Assembly (NCBI GenBank): GCA_963383645.1
Contig: OY726567.1
Coordinates: forward strand, 66,120,552 to 66,184,551
Reading direction: 5' to 3'
Source: Muscardinus avellanarius
Taxonomy: Eukaryota; Chordata; Mammalia; Rodentia; Gliridae
DNA length: 64,000 nt
The translations under genes and the position numbers were made by a program. Below are positions 31,276 through 42,984 of this stretch, one piece after another. The first letter of the stretch is position 1. Every line of letters starts with the position of its first letter. The notes under the pieces are model-generated. The model saw only the letters and a list, made by a program, of their open reading frames with translations, did not search any database and was not told where the DNA came from.

Positions 31276-32534
31276 CTGTGGGCAAAGACACAACCTACAT
31301 GTCAGACACATCTGGGAGCCCCTGATGGATAACAGGCCAGCTATGATGGCCAAGCACCCCACTCAGGTCTTCCCTTCCCAGGGCCCAGATCCAATCCCAG
31401 TGCCCCCTCAGGTCAAGCCTAACCCCCAAGGCTGCCCAGCACCTCAGAATCCCAGTCACACATCTCCAGTCATCCGGCCATCTTCCCTGTGGTCCAGGGG
31501 GGTCACTTCACACCCAGGGACAACTGCCCTAGCCACCCTTAGCCCCATGCCTGGTAAAATCCTCAATGTAGACCACACAGGACAAAAAGAGGCCAGACAC
31601 TGTACAGAGTGACCTCAGTTCCTTTCCTCACAAGCCTGTCCACATCTAGGTAGGGATGCCCTAGGAACATAGCTTGAACTTCTGGCTTTAGAGTCATGTC
31701 AACCTATTTGCTGAACAAATTCAAATGCCCAGCCTACAGGACATGGCTGCTACCCAGCCCAGCAAACCCCCCAAAGGCTGCTTGTGAGGTGTAGGTGGTA
31801 GCAAGGGAGAAAGGAAGTCTGTGAATCTTGAGGCTGTGGCCGTTGCCTGGACACCACCCACACAAACACACCCAGCCATCTTCTTGCCAGGCCTGGGACA
31901 AGGAGAGGAAAAGTGGCGCGGGGGGGGGGGTGTGCAGGCGGCACTGACCAGGATGAACCCGGGGCATGGAGAGTAAAGTGAACTGCCCATACCCAGCTCC
32001 TCAGCACCTGTGGCACAGGTAACTACTGGCAATGAGGGCAACACACAGGGGGCACCAACCAGAGGCCACACAGCACTGATGAGCCACTAACCTACACTAA
32101 TGCACTGTTCCTCCCAAGAACCCACAAGGGTCCTGATTCCCATTAGAGCAGATCCAGCCTATGCTCATAGTTACTGTTCAACAACATGCACCATGTATAT
32201 GACATCCAAATTACAACAGTCCCCAGGGAAGCTGTCATCACCCCACCACGCAGGATGGGAGGGACCAAAGCTGGGGTAAGCTGATGGTTTCCCAGGACTC
32301 CACAGGCCATCTGGAAAGCATCTACCACAGGCAGGTAGTGACCACAGTTCCTGCTCCTTACCTGTCTCTTCAGAGCTTCACAACCACCAAGGTAGAGACC
32401 ACCTCCCCAGAGCAGGCTCCAGGCTCCCTATCTCAGGGGTGTCTCCTATAACCTCTCGCTTCCCCAAGAAAGCCCCTACATTATGTGGTAGCCCCTGACA
32501 CTGAGCTGAACATAAAGAAAACCTTAAAGGATCT
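31276..32534 (-). other. PPP6R1: PPP6R1 intron 1, proximal part
   Basis: Intronic single-copy sequence with a G-run at about 31919. No exon is recognised. Confidence 0.5.
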
Positions 32535-33062
32535 TTATTTTTATTTTATTTTTTTGGTGATACTGGGGGTAGAACCCAGGGGCTTTCTACCTTTGGGCTA
32601 TTACTCCCAGACCTATTTTATATTTTATTTGGAAACAGGGTCTAAGTTGCTGAGAACCTAAGTAGCAGAGGCTGGCTTTGAACCTGCGCAATCCTCCTGT
32701 CTCAGCCTCCTAAGTGCGGGGGATTACAAGCGTGTGCCACCACAGCCGACTTAAAGGATCTTTAAAGATGTAGGCAGCTGGCTGTGGTGACACACAACTG
32801 TAATCCCAGTACTTGGGAGCCTGAAACAGGAGGACCACAAGTTTGAGGACAGCCTCAGCAATTTAGGAATACCTTGTTTCAAAACAAAAACATAAGCCAG
32901 GCATGGTGGCGCACACTTGTAATCCCAACACTTAGGAGGCTGATGCAAGAGGATCATGGTTTGCAGAGGACCTAAGTAGCTGAGGCTGTCAGCAAACTGC
33001 AATCCTCCCATCTCAGCCTCCCAAATGCTGGGATTACAAGCATGTGCAACCACGCCTGGCCC
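32535..33062. repeat. Mixed-orientation SINEs, including a head-to-head pair
   Basis: A minus-strand B1-dID (32547-32748) is followed by a plus-strand left arm (about 32780-32890). A plus-strand left arm (32893-32962) is then fused to a minus-strand left arm (about 32985-33060), giving an imperfect hairpin. Confidence 0.82.
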
Positions 33063-33084
33063 TGCCAACCACCTTTCTGAAGCC

Positions 33085-33260
33085 ATTACTTCAACCAACT
33101 CATAACTACCCTACAAGGAAGGAACTGCTGGCCCTGTTTTATAGGTGAAGATACTGAAGCACACCAAGGCAATTGCCCAAGCCCAGATCTGAGGGCTGGT
33201 GAACAGTGAAGCCAACACTCAGGCCTAAAGGTGAATTTTCAGAGCAGAGCAGCTTTGTGC
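33085..33260 (+). mobile_element. MIR-like element
   Basis: Carries the MIR core form: a cctgttttataggtgaaga-like block, then actgaagcac, then aattgcccaagcccaga. Confidence 0.6.
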
Positions 33261-34925
33261 CAGCAAAGGCCTTACGGAACTGAAAAGTGAGTTCAAGCTG
33301 GCTGGCTCCAGCATTTGCCCTGCCTTGGGGACAGTTGGCCACAGCATCTCTGACCTGGCTCTCTCCACAAGGAGCTTTTCATTTCCAGGCCAACCTTCCT
33401 GGCCCTCAGGGGTCTTGGCAGGACACTAAGCTCTGAGTCCACCTTATACCAGCACATTGCACTTACTCAACAGGCACCTTCTAGACTGAGGGTGCAAGGC
33501 CATGGTCCTCATGCCCTTCATGGCCCAGTTGTGGCAGCACAGCTCACTCCCTGCCCAGCTTCAGGACATAGCCACTCAGACAGCTCGGCTCTCCTTCAAC
33601 CTGGCATCACCAGAAATCTGGGGGCTTAACAGGGCTGCCCCATCCAGATCTCAGGTACTGCAACCCTCCGCTCACTTCTCTCCCTGCATGGCCACCATTC
33701 CAAACTCCCTGAGGTCCCTGGTTGCTCTCCACCTCACCCTCCACTAGCAGCCAGCCAAAAGGAGCTTGCTGGAGTGACAGGTCCTTAATGGCTTTCCACT
33801 GCTCTCAGACACCACCTTGAAACCTGCCCTAGCCCTTTAGCCTCTCTCAAGACACCTCCATACTAGCTCTGGTCATAGTGGCCACCTTTCTGCTTCCAGA
33901 ACATGTTAAGCTTGGGTCTACCTCAATGATCCTGTCCCAATAATGGGTTTCATCTTATCTTTTGGGTCTCTTGCAAATAGTGCTACTCACAGAGGGGCCT
34001 TCCCCAACCAGACCAGCATAACTAGCCCCCAGTCCCACCTCATCCACCATTCTGTGATGGGCATTGAACCACACACTTACTGCTGTCTGGAAGCACCTCT
34101 ACCACACAGTAATGATATACTTGGAGTGCACACAGGTCAACTTTAAGGATGTTCCCTCCAAATACTCCCTCCCTAGGTTACCAAGAACACCTGGGGGGGC
34201 AGCACCTAGCATGGAACATGGCAGTCTAGCAGTAACTGCTCACAAGTATTTGCTCAAAAACACATCAATCTCGAAACCATGTTGCACAAGGCTCCCATCC
34301 CTCTGGGGCAGGAGATTGCTGTACCTGTCAGGAAATCGATAAAGTCAACTCATTCCACCCCCTGGCCCTGTTCCAACCACATTTGGTGTGGAGACTGCCC
34401 AGGAAGGCTGGGGAGGGGCAGCTTGCCCTCTGCAGATGCAGTGCTGGGTGCATTTCTTCCCACATATGAAGTGAGGATGAAAGCACCCTGCTTCACAGGA
34501 AATATAGGCCAGGCCCAGTAAACTCCCTACTCTGCCCAGATGCCAGACCTCCTCAGGAGATCCTTCCCTATTTTCTATCCCACTTGATGATAAGGAATGC
34601 AAAAGGCCAACCAAGCACTTGTCATAGATGAGAAAACTAAGGCCCAGCAAAGATGACTCACCAACCCTAAGCACAGTGACTGCGGAGGTGGGGCGAGGAT
34701 GAATTTCCTGACCAGGCATGCCTGGAACCAGAATAATTTCAAGGGGCAACTGCCAAATTAATCACAACTCTACTAATTTCCAGCCAAAGCCATTTGGTGG
34801 TAAGGAATGAAAAGTTCAACGTGGTGAACACACAGCCTCTTTCTACATGGGAGACTGTTTCATACAGCAGCAAGAATAGGCAGGTCAGGAAGTGGGTAAG
34901 TCAAGAGAAGGAAGCCAGGAACAAA
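33261..34925 (-). other. PPP6R1: PPP6R1 intron 1, single-copy part
   Basis: About 1.65 kb without SINEs. Small plus-strand ORFs have no recognisable domain. No conserved exon is seen. Confidence 0.5.
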
Positions 34926-34981
34926 GAGCCTCAGGTTGTAGAGTCCCATTTATATGAAATGTTCAAAACAAATTTGCGCGC

Positions 34982-35017
<36 letters not shown>
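34926..35017 (+). repeat. L1 scrap and (GT)n microsatellite
   Basis: A short L1-like piece (agtcccatttatatgaaatg) leads into gcgcgc and a (GT)n run at about 34985-35017. Confidence 0.7.
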
Positions 35018-35020
<3 letters not shown>

Positions 35021-35502
35021 ATTGGGGACTGAACCCAGAATCATTCTACCTCTATGCTATACCCCAGCCCTATTTTATTTTTATAGTTTGTTTGTTTTGT
35101 GGTACTGGGGATGGAACCCAGGGGCTTTCTACCTCTGGCCTACACTCCTAGACCTATTTTATTTTATTTTTGCAGGTCTGGAGATGGAACCCGGGGGCAT
35201 TTGACCTCTAAGCTACACCCCCTGCCCTATTTTTTATTCTTTACTTTGAAACAAGGTCCCACTAAGTTGCAGAGCACATCACTAAGTAGCAGAAGCTGTC
35301 CTCAAACTGCAATCAGGTCTCAGCCTCCCGAATGCTAGGATTACAAGAGTGAGCCACCACGCCCAGCTCTAGACCTATTTTATATTTTAATTGGAAACAG
35401 GGTCTCACTTAAGTAGCTGGGGCTGCCTTCGAACCTGCACAATCCTCCTATCTGAGCCTCCCAAGTACTGGGATTACAAGCGTGGGCTACCACACCCAGC
35501 TC
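35018..35502 (-). repeat. Minus-strand SINE cluster
   Basis: Three minus-strand right arms (about 35020-35070, 35098-35160, 35172-35235) are followed by left-arm sequence and a further copy ending near 35500. This suggests SINEs inserted into one another's A-rich linkers. Confidence 0.85.
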
Positions 35503-36238
35503 AATAAAAACTATTTACAAGGAAACAAGAGCTGCCCACAGCTACCATATTGAGACAAGGCTCAAGACTAGTGCTATATCCCAGCCAGTCTACAGCTGAA
35601 AGGGGACCAGCTGGCCTGGCCACCAAAATTCTGCTCTAGGGAACTCACCCAGCTTACCCTTTCTCTACCCTTGCCACCATCAGCCCTATGCTAAGGGGCA
35701 GGGCAGGAGCCGGGCCAAGCCAACATCTGTGGAGAACTGAGACACCTATACTTTTAGCACCTAGTCTCATTTCCACATCAAGATGAGGGGAAGAAACACA
35801 GAGAAATTGAGCCACTCAGTCATCAAGAGGCTGACCTAAGATTCTGCCCCTTCCAGACACCAGAAACTCTCACAGCTGAGGCTGACCCACTCACTTCTAA
35901 GGCACCTGTTAGGGGGCATAGGCCACTGCCCTCACCCTCAAAACTCCCTTTTTCTGATCTCACCACCTGCTTCAGGGAATACATTGGCTTCCCTCCCAAA
36001 GCTGGTGTCCCAGGGAACTGGCTTGACGCCTTCAGAACAAATCAGGAGGTGCCAGATGACATGAGGTATGAAATCCAGGGGATGGTGTGCGGGTCCCAAG
36101 AATCCAGGCAGCCCTTTCACCTCTCAACCTCAGGTCATTCCTCCAAAAATCAGAAGTAGCCTGAAACTGAGCAGTGGCTGATGGTCTTCAAACAGTGGTT
36201 CTCAGGTTCTCTAAAAAGAATAAAGATGAAAATGCAGG
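35503..36238 (-). other. PPP6R1: PPP6R1 intron 1, single-copy part
   Basis: No repeat or exon recognised. Confidence 0.45.
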
Positions 36239-36334
36239 AGAGAAGAAGAAGAAGAAGAAGAAGAAGAAGAAGGAGGAGGAGGAGGAGGAGGAGGAGGAGG
36301 AGGAGGAGGAGGAGGAGGAGGAGGAGGAGGAGAA
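36239..36334 (+). repeat. (GAA)n-(GGA)n purine tract
   Basis: About 11 GAA units run directly into about 20 GGA units without interruption. The PPP6R1 pre-mRNA strand carries the pyrimidine version. Poly-Glu, poly-Arg, poly-Leu, poly-Ser and poly-Pro frames over it are artefacts. Confidence 0.97.
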
Positions 36335-36444
36335 AAAAACTTTCTCCCAGCACATACTCTCATTCCACTCTCTGACTCCAACACCCATCTTTCCACTTAA
36401 ACTCACTGGAAACCCTGGGAACTGGCAAAAGAGGTAGGTTTCAC

Positions 36445-36592
36445 TATTATTCTACTGGGTGATTTTGGACCAAGCACTTGGCTTCTTTGAGCCTCATATC
36501 CTCAGCTGTGAAATGGGGGACACAATCCATCAGGAAGAACTGTTATGAAAATTAGCTGAGTTAAGGTAGTTAGTCCTGATACTACACATGCC
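36445..36592 (+). mobile_element. MIR element
   Basis: The layout tgattttggaccaagcactt, gagcctcatatcctcagctg, gaaatggggga, aaattagctgagtt follows the MIR consensus from core to 3' region. Confidence 0.75.
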
Positions 36593-37939
36593 GGGAAAGG
36601 GTGCGCTCCTTTCAGGCTGCCCCAGACACCACATCCAAACACTCTGGAGCAGGATGAATAGGAAACAGTCATCATCCCAAGGCCAACAGCACTCAAAACA
36701 GAAAAGCAGGAGACAGCTTGAGTGACTCTAGTACTTTTCCTCAAGTCAAATATTCAGGCAGGCACCACACACCCCGCCACCTCCACCCTTTGCAACTTTC
36801 AGCAACTTTAAGAAAACGGAAGTAACTACCACTGGTTTTTAGACAGTTTGAAAACCATGACTCTGGCAGCAAACGGAAGAGGGGGAAATTGTAAATGAGA
36901 AAGGAAGCCATTTAAAATGAAAACTACCTCTACTTTTCCTGCTGGCCCTACACTATTGCCTCTAGTTTCTTGTCTTGCTATGTTGTTCATAGCACGATGA
37001 CATTAGCCACCTCTTTCAGGAGACTGCCAGCCCCACCCCTGCACCCTCCCTGGCTCTAACAGGACCTCATTGCACCTTTCATTTTGCCCCTCAAAACAGT
37101 TCTGCCTGCCAGGGAACCTATGGACCAGTCCTTTACCTGATAACCGCTTCCGAACCTGCCCTAGGCTCTAAGTACCTGGGAATGGAGGTCAACGGCACAG
37201 AGGCCTCTGGGGATAGCCACCTGAGCTGCCATGGAGCTCCATGGAGACTCCAGCATCAGGTCAAGCCCACTGTTCAGCTGGCTGTCCTGAGGAGAGAACC
37301 TGCTACCAGCAGCAGGACTGCTGGCACTCAGCTCCTTAAAAGGCTGGGCAATTCAGAGACCAAACCACGTCCCTCTAACTTCTCCCAGTGCAGTCAGCTC
37401 TTGTCCAAATCTGGAAAGGGGTTTCTGGCCGCAAGGACAGGGAGAGGGCAACAGCAACCTTACCACTACCAAACAGGTCCCACTGTGTCTACTGCTGGAG
37501 AAACCCACAGATGGCAAGGTAGGCAGTGGTGGTTCTCTGGGAGGACCAATTGGGGGAGGGGCCATGAGGGCAGAGACTGGGCCAACACACCGGAGATAAT
37601 GAGGTGGGACTTCCCCATGGTTTGGGAAAGCTTGAGGGAGGGTCTTCTGATAAGAGGGCAAACAAGGTACCTTCCTCTCTGACCCCAGAATCACTGTGCC
37701 AGAGGGAGTGGCAATTCTGGCTCAACCCCAGAAGATGGAATAATTAGGAAAGAGAGAGTCTATCGACACTTGGCCAAGGACTAGGGAGGGGACTCACACG
37801 CCAGACTCATCTCCTGGACTCATCACTGGTATGGAGAAATAGAAGATAAACAGTAAACAAATTTGAAATAAACTTTGGAAAAACAGAGTTGACAAAGTGA
37901 ATGTTACAGTGTAATTTGAGATGAAAAGGGCCTGGCTTA

Positions 37940-38120
37940 CTGGGTGTAGTGGTGCATGCTTGTAATCCTGATACTTGGGAGGCTGAAAGAAGAGGTTCAG
38001 GGCCAGTTTCAGCAAGTAGTGATTCTCATCAGCCTAGTAAGATCCTGTTTCAAAATAAAAATAAAATAGGACTAGGGTATAGCTCAGAGGTAGAATACTC
38101 CTAGGTTCAATCCCTAGTGC

Positions 38121-38148
<28 letters not shown>
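37940..38148 (+). repeat. B1-dID SINE with long A-tail
   Basis: A plus-strand copy ending in an A-run of about 27 bp (38125-38151). A MIR piece follows directly. Confidence 0.85.
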
Positions 38149-38152
<4 letters not shown>

Positions 38153-38153
<1 letters not shown>

Positions 38154-38290
38154 CCTCGGTTCAAATCTTTAACTCTCCAAGCTAAAATCTCTATGTGGCC
38201 TAGACCAAGGACTTAACCCCAGTGAGCCTCAGTTTCCTCACCTGGGAAAAACTTTATAGATGGGGTTATCACAAGATAGCCCTTCCTAGA
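38153..38290 (+). mobile_element. MIR element
   Basis: Contains the MIR-type block ctcagtttcctcacctggga preceded by a tggcctagaccaaggactta-like segment. Confidence 0.7.
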
Positions 38291-38994
38291 GAGGGATCCA
38301 TAAAACCAGCGTTCAAAGGAAAAGAACCAGTCTGTGTGGTAAAAAAGGGCTTGTCCCCACCAAGCCATGCTGGGCAACTCAGAAAAACATCTTATTCTCA
38401 CCAGAGCGGACAGGCTCTCACCTGAAATCTTGCTACAAGTGTGGCCTGGCACTCAACATTGGAACCTCACCCAAATGCTCTCAGCCCAGCTGGGCTGCTC
38501 CTTCCACCTCCCTTCAGCTCTTTGAGCCTGACCTTCCCAGGTCCTTCAAACCTCCACATAACACCACTTCCTCCAAGAAGCCTCCCATGCCTGCTTCTAC
38601 ACCATCCTCTGGTCAGCCATTGAAAAACAGCATCTGAGCCTTAACTCTGTAACAGCATATTCTTCAGGCATCTGACTCCTCCTGGAAGATACCAATTTCC
38701 TAGGATCTACCATAAGTCCAGGCCCAGAGCTAAAGTTACTTGTTGGATTAAAGTAAACTGAACCCAGAGGGTGGAAGTGATCTGCAAAGGTCACTTGGTC
38801 GTAGATTTTTAAAAAAGAACAGAGGAGGGCAGTTGAGCAGGTTCTCCTGTAATTGGAAGAAATGGCAGATGATCCAACAAGAGCTAACCACCAAAAAGAT
38901 AAAAGTAAATCAAAACATACAACATGCTGCACAGCCACTCACAAGTTGCAACAGAGGAGATAAGCCCAAATTATACATAATGCTCAAGCAATAA

Positions 38995-39225
38995 AGCAGG
39001 GTTTCTCCCCATCAGCACTAGGGGCATCTGGAGGCTAAATAGTTATCTGTGGTGAGGGGATTGTCCTGTGCACTGCAGTCTGTTGAGCAGCACCTCTAAC
39101 TTCCACATGCACCCACTAGACGCTGGTAGCATGCCCTCCCCAGTTGTTTAATGGAAAACATCTTCAGATATTGCCAACTGTCCCCTGAAGAACAATCAGG
39201 TCCAACTAGAACCACTGCAGCATAT
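38995..39225 (+). mobile_element. MER5A-like hAT (Charlie) element
   Basis: The order ggggattgtcctgtgcactg, cacccactagacgctggtag, cccagttgttt, atattgccaactgtcccctg, tagaaccactg follows the MER5A consensus almost end to end. Confidence 0.8.
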
Positions 39226-39571
39226 ATTTCAAACCAAATCCAAATAGCTACTGATTTTGATGCAGACCGTGCCTTGCATTTTGCACCTTGCATTTTGCTC
39301 TAGGCATTTACAAACATCATATTTAATCCCAGAATTACCCTACACAGAAAACACTTTAATTAAGATGAAAAGGGGGCATAGAGTATTTAACTTGTCCAAT
39401 GTGTCCCTGGCTTGGAAAAGCTAGTTAGGACTGGAACCTACCTCTGTGTGACAAAAAGTCTTGCTTTAAACAATTAGCTCACAACCTAGCCTCATGTTAC
39501 CAATCCTAAAACTTATCCTTGAATTTAGGCAAAATGATATATCATGGCCAAAAGGGTTTTAAAAAATAACA
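39226..39571 (-). other. PPP6R1: PPP6R1 intron 1, AT-rich single-copy part
   Basis: A MIR-like or L2-like piece may occupy 39300-39470, but the match is weak. No exon is seen. Confidence 0.35.
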
Positions 39572-39850
39572 GCCAGGCAGGTATGGTGGTACACGCACCC
39601 TTATAATCAAAGGTTCAAAGCCAGCCTCAGCTACTTAGTGTGGCTCCCAGCAACTTAGTGAGACCCTGTTTCCAAATAAAATAGAAAACAGGTCTGGGAG
39701 TGTAGTTCAGAACACCCCCAGTACCACAAAAAAATAAAAAATAAATAAATAACAAAAGCTGGGGATATAGCTCACTGATAGAATGCCTGTTAGCCTGTGC
39801 AAAGCCCCGGGTTCTATCCTTAGCACTGAAATTAAATAAATAAATAAATA
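39572..39850 (+). repeat. B1-dID SINE and a full ID element
   Basis: A diverged B1-dID (39572-39730) is followed by an ID element with an undeleted middle (39757-39828). The latter carries an AAAT-rich tail. Confidence 0.78.
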
Positions 39851-41279
39851 GTACAGAACTCTAAACAGCACATGCCAACTCCAACCACAACTCCCCCACT
39901 ACAAAATGTATGTGTCAGGATACAGGGAGCATTTCCATGTCCATGTGTGCTGTGCACATTACTACATGGTATGGCGTATACAAATGTTAAGACAATCTCA
40001 AGTCCTTGCAACATTCACCTTGGCAGTGACGGTTAGAACCTCACCCTCAGGTTGGAAGCAATACCACTGTACAACTCTAAACAGTACCACACCTGAAAGA
40101 CAAGGCAGCTTCCTATCCAGAAAGATCTTGCCTTTCAGGCAGGTGTTAATTGGTTAACACCTGTATCTTTGGTAGAGATGTGTGTACAAAAAAGCAACCA
40201 AGAAAGACCCTAACCAGAGGTCACATTCAAGTCCCTGGTACAAGAACCCTGGCAGAGCCATTCTGTCCTCTCCCCCTAAATACTTCTATACTCAACCTCA
40301 CAGATGACGCGTGGTTTCTCCAATATTCCCACCTTGATGTATTTGCACGTGCTGTTCCTTCCACCCGGAAGGCCCTTCTTCCCACTTTCCATCTGTCAAC
40401 TCCTACTCATCCTTCCTAGACAGAAAAAGCCACCCAACCGGCTAGTCTCACCAGTCTCTCCCGCTCTGTGGCCTCCTGAAGCAGCACCCTGAGTTACCTT
40501 CATCACAACACAAAGTAATTGTGACTGTCCAGTTCTGCCTTTGTCTCCCCAGGGACCCGCTCCACTTCAGAGCAGGGCCTGAACACTGACCCCTCCCGCC
40601 AGCCTCCCGACCCTGGACACAGCGGGCCTCATCTCTCAGAAGCAGGACCGTGCAGTGGCTGCTGCTGAAAATTCAGGCTCTCAAGTCCCTCCTCACACAA
40701 GGGGCCAGAGACAGCTAGGAGCAGGGGAGCCACTGCCAAGGTGATAAGGGAAAGCCCTCTACTAGTCATTCTGAACTGAAAAGTGAGAGTCAGAAGCCAA
40801 CAAGTCCTAGAAGGCTGGCAGGAGTTAAAGGAGAGGCAAGAAATGGGACAGGAGTAAGAGGAAAGAAGGTACTCAAGAGGTAAACTGGCGGGGACAGGGC
40901 AGGGGCGCAGTGGCGTCCAAAGAGAGCTGGGATGGAGGGGGTAAGAAGGAAATGTGGGTCCCAGCAAGAAGAGACTAGGGAGCTGGGCTGGAGGGAAAAG
41001 GATGAGGATGAGGAAGGGCCAAGAAAAAGGACCCTGGAGACGAGTTGGGGATCTTGCGAGGTCAGATGGAAATGGATGGGCGAGGGCAGGAGAGACTTGA
41101 ATCCAAGGGACTTGGTGGACTTGGGAGACTGACAGGTTTGGGAAACCCAATGAGAGAACGAGACTTGGGAGAGGATGGGATCTGGGAGGTGAGAAGTGAC
41201 TGGGACCTGGAGGCGCTGAGAGGAAGGCACGGAGAGAGAGTCGGGGGTACTGAGAGGAGACAGAGACTTGGGGACGTCG
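39851..41279 (-). other. PPP6R1: PPP6R1 intron 1, distal part
   Basis: Single-copy sequence that becomes purine-rich on the plus strand from 40.75 kb into the CpG island. The minus-strand open frame running 42002-40629 is discussed under rejected items. Confidence 0.5.
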
Positions 41280-41389
41280 CGAGGGAGATGAGACCGACGG
41301 CGGGGCGGGGCGAGGAGACCGAGGGAGGAAGCGGCGGGTGGGGAGAGGGGAACCCCGCGAGAGGCGAGGGCCGGCCAGGCCCGGCTCAC

Positions 41390-41429
41390 CTGCACGGGGG
41401 GGCGGCGGCTCCTCGCACTCGGGGCTCAT
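41390..41429 (-). CDS. Upstream ORF start in PPP6R1 exon 1
   Basis: The ATG at 41429-41427 opens MSPECEEPPPPRA in exon 1. After splicing to exon 2 it continues GRHVLEV and stops at 31255-31253. This is 20 codons in a different frame, overlapping the main ATG (31269). The context has C at -3 and A at +4, which is weak. It matters only if transcription starts upstream of 41429, which is likely because the donor is only about 40 bases away. Confidence 0.5.
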
Positions 41430-41850
41430 CGGGGCGCCCCCCCCCCCGCCCCGCCGCCGGCGGCTCGGCCCCGCCGCGGGCCCGGAGTTGGGGCGGGGGC
41501 GGCGGGGCTCGCGCAGGCGCTGGGCCGGGGCTGGCGCCGCGCACGCGCCCTCGGTCGAGGCGCCGCCGAGCGCGAGGGTCCGCACGGGGGGCGCGGCGGT
41601 CGCGAGGCCCGCGAGGCGCCTCCGCGGGCAGGGCCGCAGGTCGCCCCGAGCTGCTCCGCCGGGACGGAGTCGGCGGGACGGCAAAGCGTCCTCCTCCGTA
41701 GCCCGCGCGGGCCGCAGAGATGCGCGGCGGCCGGCCGGAGCCGATGCCCTCCTCAACCGCCGGCTTCCCCGAAGACGCTGGGTCTTCAGGCCCGAAGTCC
41801 ACCTCAGGGCCTCCGACGCCCGGCTCGCTCCGCCACTATCCCACAATGCC
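41390..41850 (-). other. PPP6R1: PPP6R1 exon 1 (5'UTR), 5' end approximate
   Basis: The donor CCGTGCAG|GTGAGCC fixes the downstream end at 41390. The upstream end is unknown and is set near the ZNF143-type motif as a guess. The exon carries an upstream ATG at 41429. Confidence 0.55.
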
Positions 41851-42005
41851 CCGCGCGCCGGGAGCCACGGAAGCCCCGCCCTCCCGCCGCCGCAGCGGGG
41901 CGCGGGGACGCAGTGCGCGTGCGCGCTGCCTGCCCCGGGCGCCCCGCCCCCGCCCCCATCTAAACGCCGCCTGCGCGGTGCGCCTGCGCGGGTTGTTGCC
42001 AATGG

Positions 42006-42504
42006 TCTCTACGGATAAACCCAGACAGGCCGATACGCAGGCGCCATTGTTGCTGTAGAATCTGTATCCGCGCTCAGAATCCGTGTGAGCCTCCTGCTCC
42101 ATCACTTCTCTCCCGGCTCGCCCCCTTTGACTTCCGTTGCAGTTCTCCTGCCATCCCAGTGGGACCCACGGTCTGGGTCCCCCGACGTCAAATGCTTTTG
42201 TTCCATCGGTGCGGTCTGGATGCCTGGGGCTGACAGTCCCCCCTCCGGACTTGGCCCAGCCGTCCTTACTGTTAATGCCAAAGCCAGTTAATGCACGAAG
42301 CCTCTTCTAATTACGTCAACTGGAAGGCCCTCCTAGACCTCGTATTCTTTAAGGCCCACTTGGCTCAGAGCCTCAGTCTCCGCAACTTTCATAACCCCTT
42401 CCTGCCCACTTCAGAGGCCTACGGTTAGAATGAGTAAGTTCACGGATGGAAAACAGCTTTACTTTTACTTTTTAAGCTTCAGATTGCTTTTTGTTGTTGT
42501 TTGG
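42006..42504. other. Upstream flank of the CpG island
   Basis: Moderately GC-rich single-copy sequence beyond the island. No gene is recognised. It could hold a divergent non-coding transcript. Confidence 0.35.
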
Positions 42505-42906
42505 TACTGGGTGAGGGTTGAACCTTGGGGCATTCTACCTCCAAGCTACAACCCCAGCCCCTTTTTTGTTGTTTTATTTTTAAAGTGTTTCTTGCTAGGT
42601 TGCTGAGAGTCTCACTAAATTGCTGAGGCTGGCCTCAAACCCTCAATGCTCCCATCTCAGCCTCCTAAATACTAGGATTACAGGAGTACAGCACCATGCC
42701 CAGCTCTACAGCTTTTTTTTTTTTTGGTGGTACTGGGGTTCTTGGAAGCCCTTCTACCTCCGGGCTACACTCCCAGACCTATTTTATACTTTTTTATTTG
42801 GAAACAGGGTCTCTTAAGCCAGCACGGCTGGCTTCGAACCTGCATGATCCTCCTGTCTCCACCTCCCAAGCATGGGGATTACAAACCTGCGCCATGATGC
42901 CCAGCA
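42505..42906 (-). repeat. Two minus-strand SINEs
   Basis: A long-variant copy (42505-42706) is followed by a short-variant copy (42716-42905) with the ggttcttggaagcccttcta right arm. Confidence 0.87.
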
Positions 42907-42984
42907 GCTCTGCAGCTTTTAATTTCAAATGTTTAAGTATATTGCTCTGTCCTAGCTATTCTGTTTTTCAATGCCAGTTATGTG

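Larger units (their letters stand above)
41280..42005 (-). promoter_or_regulatory. PPP6R1: CpG-island promoter of PPP6R1
   Basis: Very CpG-dense, the only large CpG island in the window. It lies over the PPP6R1 first exon. It contains NRF1-type palindromes (GCGCAGGCGC at 41511-41520, GCGCCTGCGC at 41980-41989), GC boxes and a CCAAT near 41999. A ZNF143/THAP11-type motif lies at 41835-41855 (core tcccacaatgccccgcg). There is no TATA box, so dispersed initiation is expected. A divergent transcript towards 42.1 kb is possible but not shown. Confidence 0.8.

Noticed and set aside
36150..36437. Poly-Glu, poly-Arg, poly-Leu, poly-Ser and poly-Pro ORFs
   Set aside because: All are frames of the GAA/GGA tract.
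40629..42002. A 457-codon minus-strand open frame through the CpG island
   Set aside because: It crosses the PPP6R1 first exon, its donor site and intron. It is Arg/Pro/Ala-rich where the DNA is GC-rich and then Ser/Leu/Pro-rich in the CT-rich intron. It has no domain. GC-rich DNA has few stops, so the length is expected.
41045..42018. Plus-strand frames of about 220 codons over the CpG island
   Set aside because: Same base-composition effect: Gly/Arg-rich, antisense to PPP6R1 exon 1, with no recognisable domain.
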